Shown piece after piece: positions 1 through 12,615 of a stretch of 64,000 nucleotides of DNA; position 1 is the first letter of the stretch; each line of letters starts with the position of its first letter. The stretch is taken from the NCBI GenBank assembly GCA_019925105.1, contig JAHGAU010000001.1, forward strand, positions 434,001 to 498,000. The letters are read 5' to 3'. Below the pieces are notes generated by a model. It saw nothing but the letters and a program-made list of their open reading frames with translations, was not told the origin of the DNA and did not search any database. The stretch is from Niebla homalea (lineage: Eukaryota; Ascomycota; Lecanoromycetes; Lecanorales; Ramalinaceae). Made by a program: the position numbers and the translations under genes.

Positions 1-914
1 CTATGATAGTCCGCTTTGCCAAATTCTCCCGATACTCGCGAGTCAGCCCTCTCCGCAACATCACATTCCTATGCGAAGCAATCACGAACACCGCTAGCAG
101 CAGCTGTGGCCGTTCACATCGCAATTTCGCCAAATCCTGATCTAGTGGAGGCGGGAGCAGGCAATATTGCAAATAATCCTGCTTAAAGACCTGCACGAGT
201 TTCTGTGCCTCCGCAGTTGAGAGCAAGCCTTTTGAAATGGCGTCCATATTGCCACTTCCAAACGTATCCATGTTCATGGACGATGGGGTTGGCGGGTAGA
301 CTGGCGTCGACTTCTGGGAACTGGAGAGCCGTCAACAAGATGTTCCAGGTACTGTGCGTTCGATGCGAAGGATGCATAGGATGGCTCAATAGCAATTCGA
401 CAGTTGGAACGTAAGAGCATATGAAGGTAGAACAGACTCAGACTTAATCGAGAAGAGACAAATCCTTCATACTCACAGAGGACCAATGGGAGTGACGCCA
501 TGGTCAATACCCTGTGTAGGGAAAGCAACGGGCATGAATGTGCCTTCAGCATTTGTCGAAGCCGGAGCTTGCGCGATAGTCGACTTTGCAGCTCCATTTT
601 GAAGCAGGCTGTAAATGTCATTGATGCGTCTTTCGACATCTTTGATTTTCCTGGGATCACGTCAATATGAGTCTGAGACGTAAAAACAGCACAAAATTTG
701 GGGCATACGTGTTGGACTGACGGCCTTTTCCTTTAGCTCTACCACGAGCTTCTGAAAAGACGCATGTCTTGCCGAGGCGGAGACATCTTAAGCTGTATGA
801 GCAATTGCTTTGGTTGAATTTTGGGCGAACGGACCTTTGACATGTCTGTTCGCTATCTGCATCTGGCAAGCATCTGATTTTGGAAGATCTGCAAACATCA
901 CATGATCTGGTCAA
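1..914 (-). CDS. Zn(II)2Cys6 transcription factor, N-terminal part (runs off left edge)
   Basis: Nuclear DNA-binding regulator of the Gal4 type. The start at 914 opens directly into the binuclear zinc cluster. Exon 1 (835-914) gives CDVC, then RSSKIRC and the fourth Cys. Removing an intron at 787-834 supplies the last two Cys, so the spacing is C-x2-C-x6-C-x9-C-x2-C-x6-C, the family standard. Further introns are at 651-708 and 321-476. After the finger comes a basic linker, then a heptad-like stretch (KIKDVERRINDIYSLLQ) that probably forms the dimerising coiled coil. The last exon (1-320) is still open at the window edge, so the middle-homology and activation regions are missing here. The targets are unknown. 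The next gene is an SDR in the same orientation, but nothing shows that it is regulated by this factor. Confidence 0.85.
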
Positions 915-1487
915 ACATTTCAGAATTAGACTTTCTAAATCGAAAATGTTTCACATATTATAGTGTGTATTTCGTAACGTTTCTCTGTCCCAAGAGTAGA
1001 GCTCGAAACGTCGTCCCAACAGAGTCCTCAAGGTCTCAAGGCTTAGAATCATCTACTTCGAGATCACGTACCGGAGGAGCTGTCGCCTTTCGCGCCCCGT
1101 AGCCGATGCGTGCTCCATACTTGAGTGCTGCAAAAGACTTCGGACGTCGCCAAAAATCCGTGCAGAATCCAGTCGCAAATGTTTAAGAAGCATTGGGGGA
1201 ACTGGGGAGGGCGAAAGAGTAAGGGTCAGACGGATTATTAAGGTACGGAAAATAGGTCTCGGAAACTCCGATCGGACTGACGGAAGAGAAGAATGTCCGA
1301 GGGGCGCTGGGCCCAAAAGCTACGTCTCGAAAGAGGCCGAAAGCATTCAGATGCATCTGAGCCAATTCTTTTCTGGAGTGAGATGTCGTCAGAGAATCGT
1401 AACAATAAGTTTGCGGATTGGGCTGTAGGTTATTCTAATACTGTGGGAGAAATCCATTTCTTTGCCGCCCCTGCAATAACATCCTCC
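915..1487. other. Intergenic, no gene recognised
   Basis: Lies upstream of the Zn2Cys6 gene and downstream of the SDR gene, so it probably holds the promoter of the former and the terminator of the latter. Open frames here are short and resemble no family. Confidence 0.5.
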
Positions 1488-2465
1488 TTAGATGTAGACC
1501 TTCGCAAAACTGGCACGCTCCTCTTTACTCTTCGCAAGAGCATCGATCGTCCATTCATACAGATCCTCTTGCTTCTTAGTATCATAACTCGACTCACTCG
1601 ACCTGATCTCCTTGGGGCCCTCGAAGTAAACACCACTCACTCCTTCGATGTCCTCGGCCATCGCAAGCCGACCAAGATTCTTGCCAGATTGCTCAGTCGT
1701 GTAGATGTTATGTGATCTCAACATGAACCTCAATAGGGGCAAGATGTGCGGCATCACAGTGAACCATAGGAGTCGGATTGGCAAGGGATAATCCCTTGCC
1801 AATCCTGTACCTGGCATGAATCCAGGATCAAAAGCGTTCACCGTCCACCTTGCTTGGCCCGAGGGCGCTTGAGAAAGGCGGCGGTCGAGTGCTTTGGTCC
1901 ACAGGATATTACAGAGCTTACTGGTTGTATACCGTTGCTGACCAGGATTTTTCTCGAGCTCTGGAGTCGGGTGGGCAATCTCTTCGGCGCTATTATAAAC
2001 GGCTTTGGGCATGCCGGTCTTTTGCTCCGGATCGTGCGTTCCACTGGAGGTGACTGTAATTCGAGCGTCGCTGGCGAGGTAAGGTCGCAGGAGATAGAAG
2101 AGCAGGGCATTCCCAACGTGGGTGATGGCAAATGTTGTCTCGATGCCATCACGGCTGTAGGTGATACCACTGACGATCTGGAGTCCAGCATTGAGAAGTA
2201 GAGCTTTGATCGGTGGGTACTTTTGCGTTGCGAAAGCGTCGACATATGTCCGTACATTTGCTAAATTGGAGAGGTCAAGAGGAGTAAAGCGGACGTTGTT
2301 CAGTCCAGTCGTCCTGTTGATCCTGGTCGCTGCATTGTCTTTATCTGTACGAGAGGCAATGATGACAAGGTGTTTGGGGTGTTGCTTTGCGATTGACAAA
2401 GCAGTCCCATATCCCAATCCCGTGGTGCCTCCAGTTATCAGGACAGTATTCGAGTACTCAGACAT
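1488..2465 (-). CDS. Short-chain dehydrogenase/reductase
   Basis: NAD(P)-dependent oxidoreductase, 325 residues, one exon. The N-terminus has a Rossmann fold with the glycine motif TGGTTGLG (about residues 11-18). LLLNAGLQ (about 90) is the NNAG-type motif, a Ser in VTSSGTHD fits the catalytic Ser, and YTTSK (about 178-182) is the catalytic YxxxK. The length is slightly above a classical SDR because of a C-terminal extension. A hydrophobic stretch near residues 228-248 may touch the membrane. Substrate cannot be told from sequence; fungal relatives include light-inducible and retinol-dehydrogenase-like enzymes. It is next to a Zn2Cys6 factor, which is suggestive but not proof of a metabolic unit. 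Confidence 0.88.
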   Translation of the reverse strand: MSEYSNTVLITGGTTGLGYGTALSIAKQHPKHLVIIASRTDKDNAATRINRTTGLNNVRFTPLDLSNLANVRTYVDAFATQKYPPIKALLLNAGLQIVSGITYSRDGIETTFAITHVGNALLFYLLRPYLASDARITVTSSGTHDPEQKTGMPKAVYNSAEEIAHPTPELEKNPGQQRYTTSKLCNILWTKALDRRLSQAPSGQARWTVNAFDPGFMPGTGLARDYPLPIRLLWFTVMPHILPLLRFMLRSHNIYTTEQSGKNLGRLAMAEDIEGVSGVYFEGPKEIRSSESSYDTKKQEDLYEWTIDALAKSKEERASFAKVYI

Positions 2466-2789
2466 GATGATGATAATACCAAGTTAATGTTCTGATCGAT
2501 CTGAAAGGGGATTGGAAAAGCAGAAGGCGATGAAGTACTGGAGAATGATGGTCAATCTTTGGCTGTCCGTCTGCGCACCTATATACACTTGCTGGAGAAT
2601 CCACGCCTGCATTAGCTCAAAGCCCTGTCTCAGTCTGCGGCACCAATATTTTTTCCGAAAACGGCACAAAGATCGTCCTTGAAGCATCACGTGATAAGGA
2701 TTTAGGCAAACCCCGGTGGAAAATCCGGGTGGCTTGATAGTTATTCGGCACAATGCAGGGGTGCACAGGTCGTCCGCTCACCAACTCGC
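2466..2789. other. Intergenic between SDR start and Tsr3 end
   Basis: Probable SDR promoter. No further feature seen. Confidence 0.5.
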
Positions 2790-4008
2790 TCACCATTTGT
2801 CCGGGGCGGAAACCAGAACGCGCGAAAAGTTTGCGCTCGGGTTTTGCAGTTCTTGGCGCGATCTTTCCTTGGCAATTATGCCCGTCCGGTCTGTCATAGG
2901 CGTTGCGTCGATGATGTTGTCAAATGCTTCGTTGTCTTCCAACTCTGACCCCGACTCAGCATCAGAGTCTATCTTTCTTGTCGTCGGTCGCGAGACTTTT
3001 TCCAGAGGCAATTTGTCATCAGAAGCAGGATTGGAGAATGTCTTTGACGCAAGGACCTTTCTCCTCAATTCGGCCATTTCCTCTTCGTCATTCTCCTCCT
3101 CGGGCAAGCCAAGTGTGTGATCATCGACCTCGACGCCACCATCGCCAGAGTCCGTGTCGTCTGCCTTCTCTTCCCCGCTCAAGTCGTCTTCATCATCCGA
3201 ATCAACGACAGGCCTTCTGTTCATGTTACCACCGCTCCACGCATCCCCATTTTCTGCACCTTCATTGTTCATCCGACTCTCAGAATATTCTCGTTCAATC
3301 TTGGCCAGCCAGATTTCTTCTGCTCTCTTCACCTCTTCTTCATTCGTGCAGGCAGCGTATCGTTTAAGTAGCTGAGCGTTGATGTTGAGGAATGGTTCGC
3401 CGTAGGAGAAATGTGCAAGAACTTCATGGGCCCAATCCTCATGTCCGCAAATGAAGAAGCAGGCAGCCAATGCCTCGGCACAGTTGAGCCTCCAGGGACG
3501 GCCGTAATTGACGGAATTTGCAGCCACGAGATACGGCACTGATACTGTCAACATGCAATTATGGTCCAAAAATCAAGCCAACTCACGTAATCGCTCGCAG
3601 CTCCCTCCAATCTTATTCCAAGGCACTTCCGCGATCCTTACCCATGAACACTCGACGACTGCGGCGCCATAGCGCTCGAGCAATTCGTTGTCTGCAGCAG
3701 ATATAACAGTTTTGGCATTGGGGCTTTAGTAGCTTTAGCCAACGTTCATGTGTTGATTATGAGTATGATGCTCACGATATGACGACTCCGGGGAATTTCT
3801 GCCCGATAGAGAGCTCTCGCATCAGACCAAAATGCATGAGCCGCTTGCCAGAACATTTCTTTGGATCGCAATGCTCCAGGTCCCAGCAAGCTGCCTTGAA
3901 AGGTGGTCTTTTCGTAGAATCATCTTCGTTGTGTCTTGGATGTGGTCTGTGGGGGGCGTTTGAGTGTTTCTTGCCTTTGGCAGCGTAGCCGTCTTTCTTA
4001 TGACGCAT
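2790..4008 (-). CDS. TSR3: 18S rRNA aminocarboxypropyltransferase Tsr3
   Basis: Transfers the 3-amino-3-carboxypropyl group from S-adenosylmethionine to a hypermodified uridine of 18S rRNA, a late cytoplasmic step of small-subunit maturation. Three exons (3776-4008, 3587-3723, 2790-3538) join in frame to 372 residues. Exon 1 is basic and has the RLI-like segment with CWDLEHCDPKKCSGKRL. Exon 2 gives VISPNAK, SAADNELLERYG and VVECSWVRIAEVPW. Exon 3 opens with the strongly conserved LPYLVAANSVNYGRPW and LNCAEALAA. Introns are 52 and 48 bases. The last third is acidic and low-complexity, as often in fungal Tsr3. It is divergent from the GGA gene, sharing about 340 bases of upstream DNA. Confidence 0.93.
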
Positions 4009-4230
4009 GGTGAAGACTGAAAATCGAGTCGCAGGCTAACACAGCAATTAAAGCTGCCAGCAAACTACATGTAGCAGTTTATCCAACGTATTTCGTGTTT
4101 GGAGAATGTAAGAGCGAAGAAGGTGCAGTTGTACAGGCATAATGACATAATCTTATGATTTGCGGCTGTTCTCTGCGCTTGCGAACCTTCAAATCGACAG
4201 GCGCCGACTTCAATGCCACATTCACTGCAA

Positions 4231-4260
4231 CCTGCCAGCCTGCCAGCCTGCCAGCCTGCC
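4231..4260. repeat. Short tandem repeat, 8-base unit
   Basis: Unit CCTGCCAG repeated about 3.75 times. It lies in the shared upstream region (4009-4347) of the divergent TSR3 and GGA genes. No other element in that interval was recognised. Confidence 0.85.
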
Positions 4261-4347
4261 AACTCGCCTTGTGCGTCCCCTTTAGCCTAGGCTGCAGCCT
4301 TTGGCTCCTGAACAGAGGCAGACTGGAGCTTCGACCTCCGCAACATC

Positions 4348-6643
4348 ATGGAGGCCGCTTCCGCGCGATATGCCAGAGATCGCTTCGGCGCATTTGGCGA
4401 GCCCGCGCAGACCCCACTACAGCGCTACATCCGTATGTCTGAAGCTCCTCATGCCATGAGCTTTCCACTGAGGCTGACATGATTCCATAGAGAATGCTGT
4501 TGATCCACAACAGAGCTACGAACCCAATCTCGCGCTGAATCTCGAAATAGCCGACCTTATCAATTCGAAGAAGGGCAATGCCCCTCGAGAGGCTGCAGTC
4601 GCTATCGTCAATTATGTGAACCATCGAAACCCCAACGTCTCGCTCCTTTCTCTAGCCTTGCTCGATATTTGTGTCAAAAATTGCGGATACCCATTTCATC
4701 TACAGATCAGTACGAAAGAATTCCTTAATGAACTCGTACGCCGCTTTCCCGAAAGACCACCAATTCGACCGGCAAGGGTGCAGCTGCGCATCTTGGAGCT
4801 GATAGAGGAATGGAGGCAGACGATATGTCAGACATCAAGGTATAAGGAAGACTTGGGCTTCATCAGAGACATGCATCGGCTCTTGAGCCATAAGGGATAT
4901 ATGTTCCCAGAGGTTCGGAGGGAGGATGCTGCCGTCTTGAATCGAAGCGAGGTATGCAGGAACATTGGCGTCTGGGGAATTAAATCATTGACTCTTGATA
5001 GAACCTGCAATCCGCCGACGAGATGGAGGAGGAAGAAAGAGCGGCCCAATCCGCCAAGTTGCAGGAGCTGATTCGAAGGGGAGGGCCAGAAGATCTGCAG
5101 GAGGCTAATCGTCTGATGAAAGTCATGGCAGGCTTCGACAACAGGCACAAGACAGACTATCGGGCGAAGGCTGCAGAAGAAGTGGGCAAAATACAACAAA
5201 AGGCCAAGCTGCTTGAAGAGCGGCTGCAGGATTTTAAGCAAGGTGACAAGATGACAGAGGGAGACGTTTTCGAGGTCAGACATCCACAACCCTGAGGCTT
5301 GATGTGTTCCTGATTTCTTATAGGAACTGGCAAGCGCTCTTCAAAGCGCCCACCCAAAGATTCAAAAGATGTGCGAGGAGGAATCAGACGATGCGGAGGC
5401 TGTCGCCAAATTGCTGGAAATCAATGATAGTATACACCGGACCATTGAGAGGTACAAGCTTGTCAAGAAAGGCGATCTAGAAGCAGCTTCAAAGATTCCC
5501 AAAGGCACGCTAGGTACATCGACTGGTGTCACCAAGACTGGTGATAATGAGCTCTCCTTGATCGATTTCAGTGGCGACGCGGAGCAAACCACCAGTGACA
5601 ATACGGCTGGGAATGGTAATCTCGGCCAACAGTCGGCATCCATTGAGGATGATCTGCTAGGTTTGTCAATGCAAGACGAGAGCTACGGTCAGACAGGAGG
5701 TATTGCACTAGGGTTTGGTGCCAATACAAGTATGTCCTCATCATCGTGTGAACTTTTCAGAGGTACTGAGTCTGTATGGCAGATGTTCCTGGACCTTCTT
5801 TACTATCCTCAGCAACCCAAGAAAACTCGGCAAAAGCCACGCCTCCACAACCCAACCCTCAACAGCAAGGTGCACCAGCGTTGTCACAGCCGAATTACGA
5901 CCCTTTTGCATCAATATCCTCAAGCTCGCACCCTCCATCCGGCTCCATCACGCCATCCTTTCTACGACCCCAACAACAGCCGCCGACTTCGCCCCAACCG
6001 CCGTCAGATCCCTTTGCAGCTCTCTCTTCCCAATCCTTCCGTCAACCATCCCCATTCGCTCAACAAACCCAGCCTTCACAACCACCAACCTCATCGTCTC
6101 TGTTCAACTTTGCATCTCCAGCTCCCCAATCTGCCCAGACTCCCTCGCAACCGACGGAAACTACAAATGGTGTTGCAACAGACGAAGACTGGGATTTCGC
6201 ATCATCGCTCCCCGATGACGGACTACCTTCTTCAAATGCACTTGTGATCTCAAACACTTCAGTTAACATCGTGTTCAAAGCTTCAAGGATTGGTCAATCG
6301 AGTGATGCTGTCTCCCTGATAGCCCAATTCTCCAACAACACGCCAACACTAATCACGGAATATACCTTCCAAGTTGCTGTGACAAAGGTGAGACACAACA
6401 TACATACTCAATTGTAGGCACCTGATACTCATTACTGTGTAGGGGTTGACGCTGAAGCTCACTCCACAATCTGGGCGCACTTTGCTTCCCAGTCAAAAGG
6501 ATGGCATCATCCAACCTATTACGATTAACGGCGTCCAGAGGGGGCAAGCGAACATCATCAAGATGCGGTGGAAAGCATCGTACAAGCTTGCTGGTGAACT
6601 GCGGCAAGAGCAAGGGGAAGTACCTCCGCTAGGTATTGCTTGA
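4348..6643 (+). CDS. GGA-type clathrin adaptor (VHS-GAT-hinge-GAE)
   Basis: Arf-dependent adaptor sorting cargo from the trans-Golgi network to endosomes, equivalent to yeast Gga1/Gga2. Six exons (4348-4432, 4491-4951, 5002-5274, 5324-5729, 5783-6387, 6443-6643) join to 676 residues. The VHS domain covers about residues 10-150 (LALLDICVKNCGYPFHLQI is typical). The GAT three-helix region follows, with an EELASALQSAHPKIQKM-type segment and coiled-coil character. The hinge is rich in Pro, Gln and Ser, with DLLGLSMQD resembling a clathrin box and NYDPFAS and DPFAALS as AP/EH-type motifs. The C-terminal gamma-adaptin ear begins near NTSVNIVFKASRIG and ends at the stop at 6643. Every junction is GT-AG and in phase, so the gene is intact. 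The start ATG at 4348 leads straight into the VHS domain. Confidence 0.93.
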
Positions 6644-7369
6644 ACATTCGAGGGTCATGATGTATATAGAAACACGAAACGGCCATCTCTGTTCAAAATC
6701 AACACCCGCTTCCGCTTCCCCCGTAGGGACGTGCCTCATACCAGCGAGCAACATCTGGCGTATATCTGAGCATTAACACTACCTCTCAATCTTCCCCGCC
6801 GCTTCTGTCTTGCCGGAGCTGGTAAGCACCAAGTCAACAATGTCAGGGGCAGATGCCGTCGCACAATTCTACCTCTCTCGAGATTATATCCCAAGGAATG
6901 TTGCTGAGGGTGTAGATGTACGCTTCAAAGGCGTTCATAAACTGCCAGAGTCTTGTCATCCCTACGCAGTCCTGCGGCGCTTACGTTGCCAGCTCTGTTC
7001 CTGAAATCTCGGAACAATGTCTCAGATGTACATAAGGTAGTTACTTCACGTCCGAATCCAGCGGAGCTATCCACCCGCACACCAAGCTGCTGTGATGAAT
7101 CTTCGATTGATTGGTCCGGTTGCGCGATATCAAGGCGGAGCCTGCGGCCAAGTACGCGAAGGGGTTTCTCATCCCATCATATCGCCCCCATCACGTTCAT
7201 GAAGGCAGACTAGAAACCTCTGCCTCATGTAGATGGCTGACTGGCTTGCGCCTTGCATGGAAGCTTGCGTAGGCACGATGGCTTTTACTACAAGTACGGA
7301 GTGGTCGCCCGTCCGTTCAATCCCTCAGGGTGCCGTTTGGACGGTGACTAGCCCTTTGTTGATATCGCA
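6644..7369. other. Intergenic, no gene recognised
   Basis: Contains the GGA 3' region and the upstream region of the surface-protein gene. Small open frames show no family resemblance. Confidence 0.5.
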
Positions 7370-8486
7370 ATGCTTGATCTGCGCATGATCTCTTTGCTAT
7401 ATGTGCTTGCTCTTGTGTGCCGCTCCTGCTTAGCAGATCCTCTGACTTGCTACTATCTTGATGGCTCAATAGCAGAGAGTGACATTGCTTGCAATGCCAA
7501 CGCCGTCAACGGAACCGACAATGCATCAGCCTGTTGTCGCGGATACGCCGATGCGTACTGCACAGTAAATGGCCTCTGCAATTATAGAGGCGTTTTGACG
7601 CGAGCCAGCTGTACCGACAGGACTTGGAAGTCTCTGAAATGTCCACGGCAGTGCACGACCGGTATAGGAGCTTCCCAGACATAACTGTCTCAGACGATCT
7701 CGAAAAGCTGATGTGAAAATTTATACAGGAAACACCAACACTTTCATGAATCTATATCCCTGTATTGGCGCGGGCTCCTTTATCTGCGAATGGGATAACT
7801 GCTCCGACAACAATTTCACGCTTTACCCGAGTGATCTAGCAATTGTTCTCAGGGACTCGCAAGCCCCGGACGGACTCGATGCGGTTGCATTTGCCAATCC
7901 GAGCAACCCATTTGCGGGATCGAACGACACGACTTCTACCACGACGCTGGCAGTGGGAGGATCCAGCAGGGCATCTGAGACTGCAGCCCCTCCAAAGGCG
8001 ACGGCGTCATCAGGGACCCAGACTTCCCCATCTCAGTCAGCAAGTGCGACATCAGAAACCCAGACCTCCTCATCCCAATCAGCAAGTGCGACAACGGCAG
8101 CCACCGCAGATGGTAGCAAATCCTCATCATCAAATCTTACACTTCCATTGGGCCTAGCGATCCCCCTCGGGATACTCCTTCTGGCCGCCGTGGCGGCAGT
8201 CTTCTACTACCGCCGGCGCGCAACGAAAAGCTCATCTCCGCGCCAGCAATCCAGCCACAGAAAGAGAAGAGAGCTACTCTCATCAGACGGGCCAAATACT
8301 CCCAAGCCGAAATCGGCGTGGCAGAGTGGCGGCCAACAGTACTCTTCAGGCAGTGGGGCCCTGGCGGGTCCTGCCACAAGCGAGATGCCAGACAGAGGTC
8401 CCCTGCCGGAGTTGAAAGGGCCAGGTATCGCTGCACACGAGCTCAGTAGCTCGGGACGGCATAGCATGCCAATGCGGAAGTATTAG
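7370..8486 (+). CDS. Secreted-type single-pass membrane protein, Cys-rich ectodomain and Ser/Thr stalk
   Basis: Two exons (7370-7661, 7729-8486) give 349 residues. There is a signal peptide (LLYVLALVCRSCLA, ending near residue 22), then a Cys-rich ectodomain with about ten Cys and several NxS/T sites up to about residue 150. A Ser/Thr/Ala stalk follows, with repeated TQTS-SQSASAT units. One TM helix (LPLGLAIPLGILLLAAVAAVFYY) is followed by a basic stop-transfer RRRATK and a cytoplasmic tail with polar and Pro segments. This architecture matches many fungal Wsc/Mid2-like sensor-type surface proteins, but the ectodomain is not a clear WSC domain, so the function is left open. The 67-base intron sits inside the Cys-rich domain. 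Confidence 0.8.
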
Positions 8487-10775
8487 GATCACAATATCCA
8501 GTGTAGAGACACGCAAAACCCAAAACTGTCGTGATCCCGTTGGGCTTTGGAAAGAGTTGGTTCTGAAACTTCGAAGAGGAATCGACTATCGATCGCATTG
8601 GCTTTGCTCAACAGGGTCTTAAGTCTCGGCCCTACTCTTCACCCACGCAGAGATGGCTTGAGTGTGGTAATACGAACCTCCGGACTCGCAACCCGTCGAC
8701 GCATCGTATCTTGGCGTCGATACTTGAGATTTTATTGTAGCAGGCTTATTACTTGATTGTGGAATCTAAGATTACAATCTGGACTATCTTGGCAAGTGTC
8801 TGGCGCTGTGCGCTGGAGCGACTGACAGTCCGATGCGAACAATGACATGCCATCGCGCTATACGATGGTCGAACAATCCGCGCCCAGCAGGAAGGCTTCT
8901 TCAAGTCAGTTGGATCTGTGGATAACGTCGAAGGGAAAGTCAATTGCTCAAGCTTCAATGATATCAAAACCATGATGCTCTACCGTAGTCCTCAAGGATC
9001 TTCGGAAAAGCGTCGGGGGTCGTGAATTGAGCGCGAGGATGGCATTGGAGTTACAATCACCACCACGACCAAAGAACCTTGATCTATAAGTAGGCGCAGG
9101 TGCCTAGAGTGGAAACAGCGCCTCTGCATTTCTATCACGAGCTAAGCAACCTGGACATGCAGCGGTTGAATAGCAGGAAGCTATCCAGAAATCGATCCCG
9201 TATCCTCACCTACATGTCAGAGTCAAGCTTGATCAAAACAGAAGTAATTGAACCGTTCAAGAAATCGTCGCACCTTTTCCGGTAACAATTCTTTCCATAT
9301 GGAACCATCTATTATCATACCATTGCAAGCTGGCCAGCTGACACGGTTGAAATTTGCCAGCATTCTATGACCAGTACATTTGAAGCCTTGGCAATCTGCA
9401 CCCCGAGCATGAAACTACAGCTCAGGAAGAGGGATCGAGTCTGACCATGCCATTGCTGCAGCTCTCAGTCTCGTAAGATCGTGACCGGTCCCAATCACTC
9501 AAAGACTGTCTACAACCCCACACACACAAGGACAGAGGCATCCTTGTCGAAGCGAAGAGTCCCTCTCACAGCTCGAAAAGAGGATGTACACCTCCCTCAG
9601 CCCCCCTCACCAAGCTCCCACTCTACGCGACGGAGAAGCCATACACGCTACACAAGTTCCCCAATGACATGACAACGCTGCGATCCCAAACCGTGAATAC
9701 ACCGCATCGCAACCACCAGCGCGCGAAGGGGGCAAGGAATCAAGAGTTTCAAGCTGTGGACACGATCCATTCGCACCTCTTCCCCGACGCATTGTGTCCT
9801 TTTACGCTTTCCCCGCTCCATCACAGCTTGGAGAAACATGCTTGCTCTGTATAGCCTTATGATAAAGCGCCAATTCCATTCAATCGGGAAACCCCTTTTT
9901 ATCGGTGCCGGTGACATGTGGCCAATAGGGTCTCCCAGAAGCAACCGGGGGGGAGGGGGGAAAAACAACCACCTCGCCTTTCCTCCATTGCTCACCCCAA
10001 AGCTAATCATTTGGTACCACAATGCGTAAAATCGAACAATCAACGAGACAATTCGAGATTGGTGGATTTTGTCTATGCGTTGCGAAGAGTATTAGTATCA
10101 TCCATCACTCACCGAGATTTTTCCTTTGGCCGGAATGGGGAGATCTGGCTCAGCCAGAAAGTACCGCTTCAGGGATAATAAGGACGGTGTGCGAACGATC
10201 ATGATGAAGATGTCCGGCTTTGTCAGCGGGCTGGGAAACGGGGTTTTCTAGGTGCTGCAGATGGATGGTATAGTGGATGGACTATATGTTACAGAGAAAC
10301 GCAAGCTAAATGGTTTTTCTGCTTTCATCTCGATCGACCCTAGAATTGAGATGAACAGGATTCATCCGTTGCGACACGGCAATGAGCAAAAGTGGTCGAC
10401 CAAAGAGTAGTTGAGATTCGCGCATATGGCGAGGTGGGTTCGAGAGCATTGATAATAATGAGGTTCGTTAAAGGGCGCTTCTATCATGAAAAGAGCAAAG
10501 AAGGCAAATGCTGTGGCTGATTGCCCGAATCTCGACAAAAGAGCAAGACCATCGACTTCCCTGTCCTTCAGGATGCTTGATAACAATGGACACGCTCAAG
10601 TCGTCAAGCGTATCTTGTAAAGACTCATGTCACCGTCCTAAGTCTCCCGCAGGATGTCGGGCTCGTACTCGCCTCCTCGATTCCCTCATTTGCGTACCCA
10701 TAACCGTCGATCAACGGCGTATCGCCCATTTCTGCTTCGGTCGAGGTACCCATAATGATTCACGGCGGCTTCAGG
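8487..10775. other. Long intergenic stretch, no gene recognised
   Basis: About 2.3 kb. It holds only short, unconserved open frames on both strands, some with non-ATG starts, and a G-run near 9950. No tRNA, transposase or coding motif was seen. It separates the conserved left flank from the metabolite genes. Confidence 0.45.
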
Positions 10776-12615
10776 TCAGGCAGGAAACTGTGAGCACAGT
10801 GACGCCTTCGCAATAACGCCCTTCTTACTTTTCGTCCCGATGATGAATTGATCGCTATGGGGCTCCACATCCTCGGGACCCGTACCCACGAACTCGAAGT
10901 CGAAACGTCTAACCAGCATAGCGAGAGTGATGTACAACTCCGCCCAGGCGAGGTGCATGCCCAGACAGATCCTGGTGCCCCGCGAAAATGGGGCATAGGT
11001 TCGGCCGTCGACGAAGCCCATGTTACCGCTTTCGTCGTCAATCCACCGCTCGGGACGGAACGTGCGGGGGGAGGGGTAGACGCTTGGATCCCAGTGCATG
11101 AGTAGGGCTGTCATGCCTACTGGTGTACCGCGCGGGATAACCCATTTGTTATCGTAGACGATATCGCGATCTGGGGCGATGCGGGCCAGACGGGTGGCTA
11201 GACCCGGGGAGAGACGAAGACCTTCGGTGATCACGGCTGTCAGGTAAGGGAGTTGTTCGAGCTGCGAAAGAGTTGGTGTTTGTTCCTCACCGGGAAGGAT
11301 GGAGGGGTCTTGTACTTGATGCAACTCGGAGCGTAGTTGAGAGAGGGTAGCGGGGTGGCTGTAGACGTTGTAGACGATGAAGCGGAGGCTGTGGGCAACG
11401 GTTTCGAGACCTGCACCGGTGATGGTGTCGACCTCGTCGTTAATGCGGGGGAGAGCCTTTTGCGCTTCGGGGAGATTGGGAGTGGAGAGAATTTGATGTA
11501 CGATCGTGTGGGGAGAGCGAGATGTATCGTCGATATTGTCAATCTGGTTGGTAGAGGCACTGGTGGCTTCTGCCACAAGTTCTTTAGTTCTTGCGTTCGA
11601 AGTCTGCTCGGGTGAGTAAGCCTCGTGTACTCAAAAGTCGACTAGGACAGGCGTTGAGAAAGGGACATAGCACATGAGGGGAGTTGGACAACGTGCGTTC
11701 GGTATCCAATCATGTCCAAAGGAGCTTACCCTTAGAAATTCTACAAAAGCGTAGACGTCCGGATCCCCCGTCTTCTCCAGCCAGCTCAATGGCATCGCCT
11801 TCACCATGGGCCCCAAAAACCTCAGCTGCTTCGTGACTCTCCACATCGCCCCAGAACCTTGCAACATGTTCATCAATCCGACCCCAAAGTCGCTCCTATC
11901 CAAGTTGTTATAGCAGCTCCCCACTGTGTATTCCGTCGCCACGTCCGTCATGGTGGCACTGAACGCCGCTCCAAGATTGAAGGCCTCATCCTTGCGTGCG
12001 AATTCTTGGATGCGAGATGCAAGCTTTTTGACCTTGGACTGGATGATGCCTTGGCGATTGGCGATATTCGCTTTGGAGAAAAAGGCGTTCAGCGGGGCAC
12101 GTCGAAGGCGATGAAGATTGTGATCGATGGTGCAGATAGACGAAAGCGGGGCGCCGAAAGCGTCGTAGGACCACGCATACTTGTCCCAGTATCCATCCTG
12201 GCGATAGAGCTTCTCATAGAAGGACGTGTCGTTGATGTGAAGCTCGTGAGGGCTGATGCGTATGATAGGGCCTGTGGATAAGAGTTAGGTATTATGTCGC
12301 GCTTGAGTCTGGGGGTCTCCAATTTAGATGAGGTGGCAGTGCCATACCATATTGTTTGTGCAATTCAGCGATTTGGAAGGTGTATTGGCCGTTCTGTATG
12401 ACGTCGTAGTAGCCTTCGTAGTAGCCGGTCAAGGCGGCAAGTTTTGGGCCTGGGAAATTCGCTAAGGGAGAGAGAAAGAGACGGTAAAATGCAAGGCTGA
12501 AGAGAGTGACTGTCAAACCAGGCAGAATGTAAAATAACAGAGAACGGCTTTCATTTCCGTGCTCGATGTTTACACCAAAGCCGACCATGCTACTGGCGTA
12601 CGGGGGGCTCGACAT
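10776..12615 (-). CDS. Cytochrome P450, trichodiene-oxygenase-like group
   Basis: Haem-thiolate monooxygenase, ER-anchored. Three exons (12348-12615, 11730-12271, 10776-11603) join to 545 residues. The N-terminal TM helix ([23 protein letters not shown]) is followed by the Pro-rich hinge FPGPKLAAL. The substrate-recognition region contains [14 protein letters not shown]. Helix I has [13 protein letters not shown], which lacks the usual AGxD/ET spacing and so is slightly atypical. [15 protein letters not shown] holds ExxR, FRPERW is the PERF-type motif, and [14 protein letters not shown] is the haem loop with the Cys ligand. All motifs are in order with no stop. Similar to the P450 at 35734-37789. 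Probably tailors the product of the nearby NRPS-like enzyme; the substrate is unknown. Confidence 0.92.

Noticed and set aside
8487..10775. Hidden multi-exon gene in the long left gap
   Set aside because: Short frames on both strands were read for splice partners and motifs; none gave a conserved segment.
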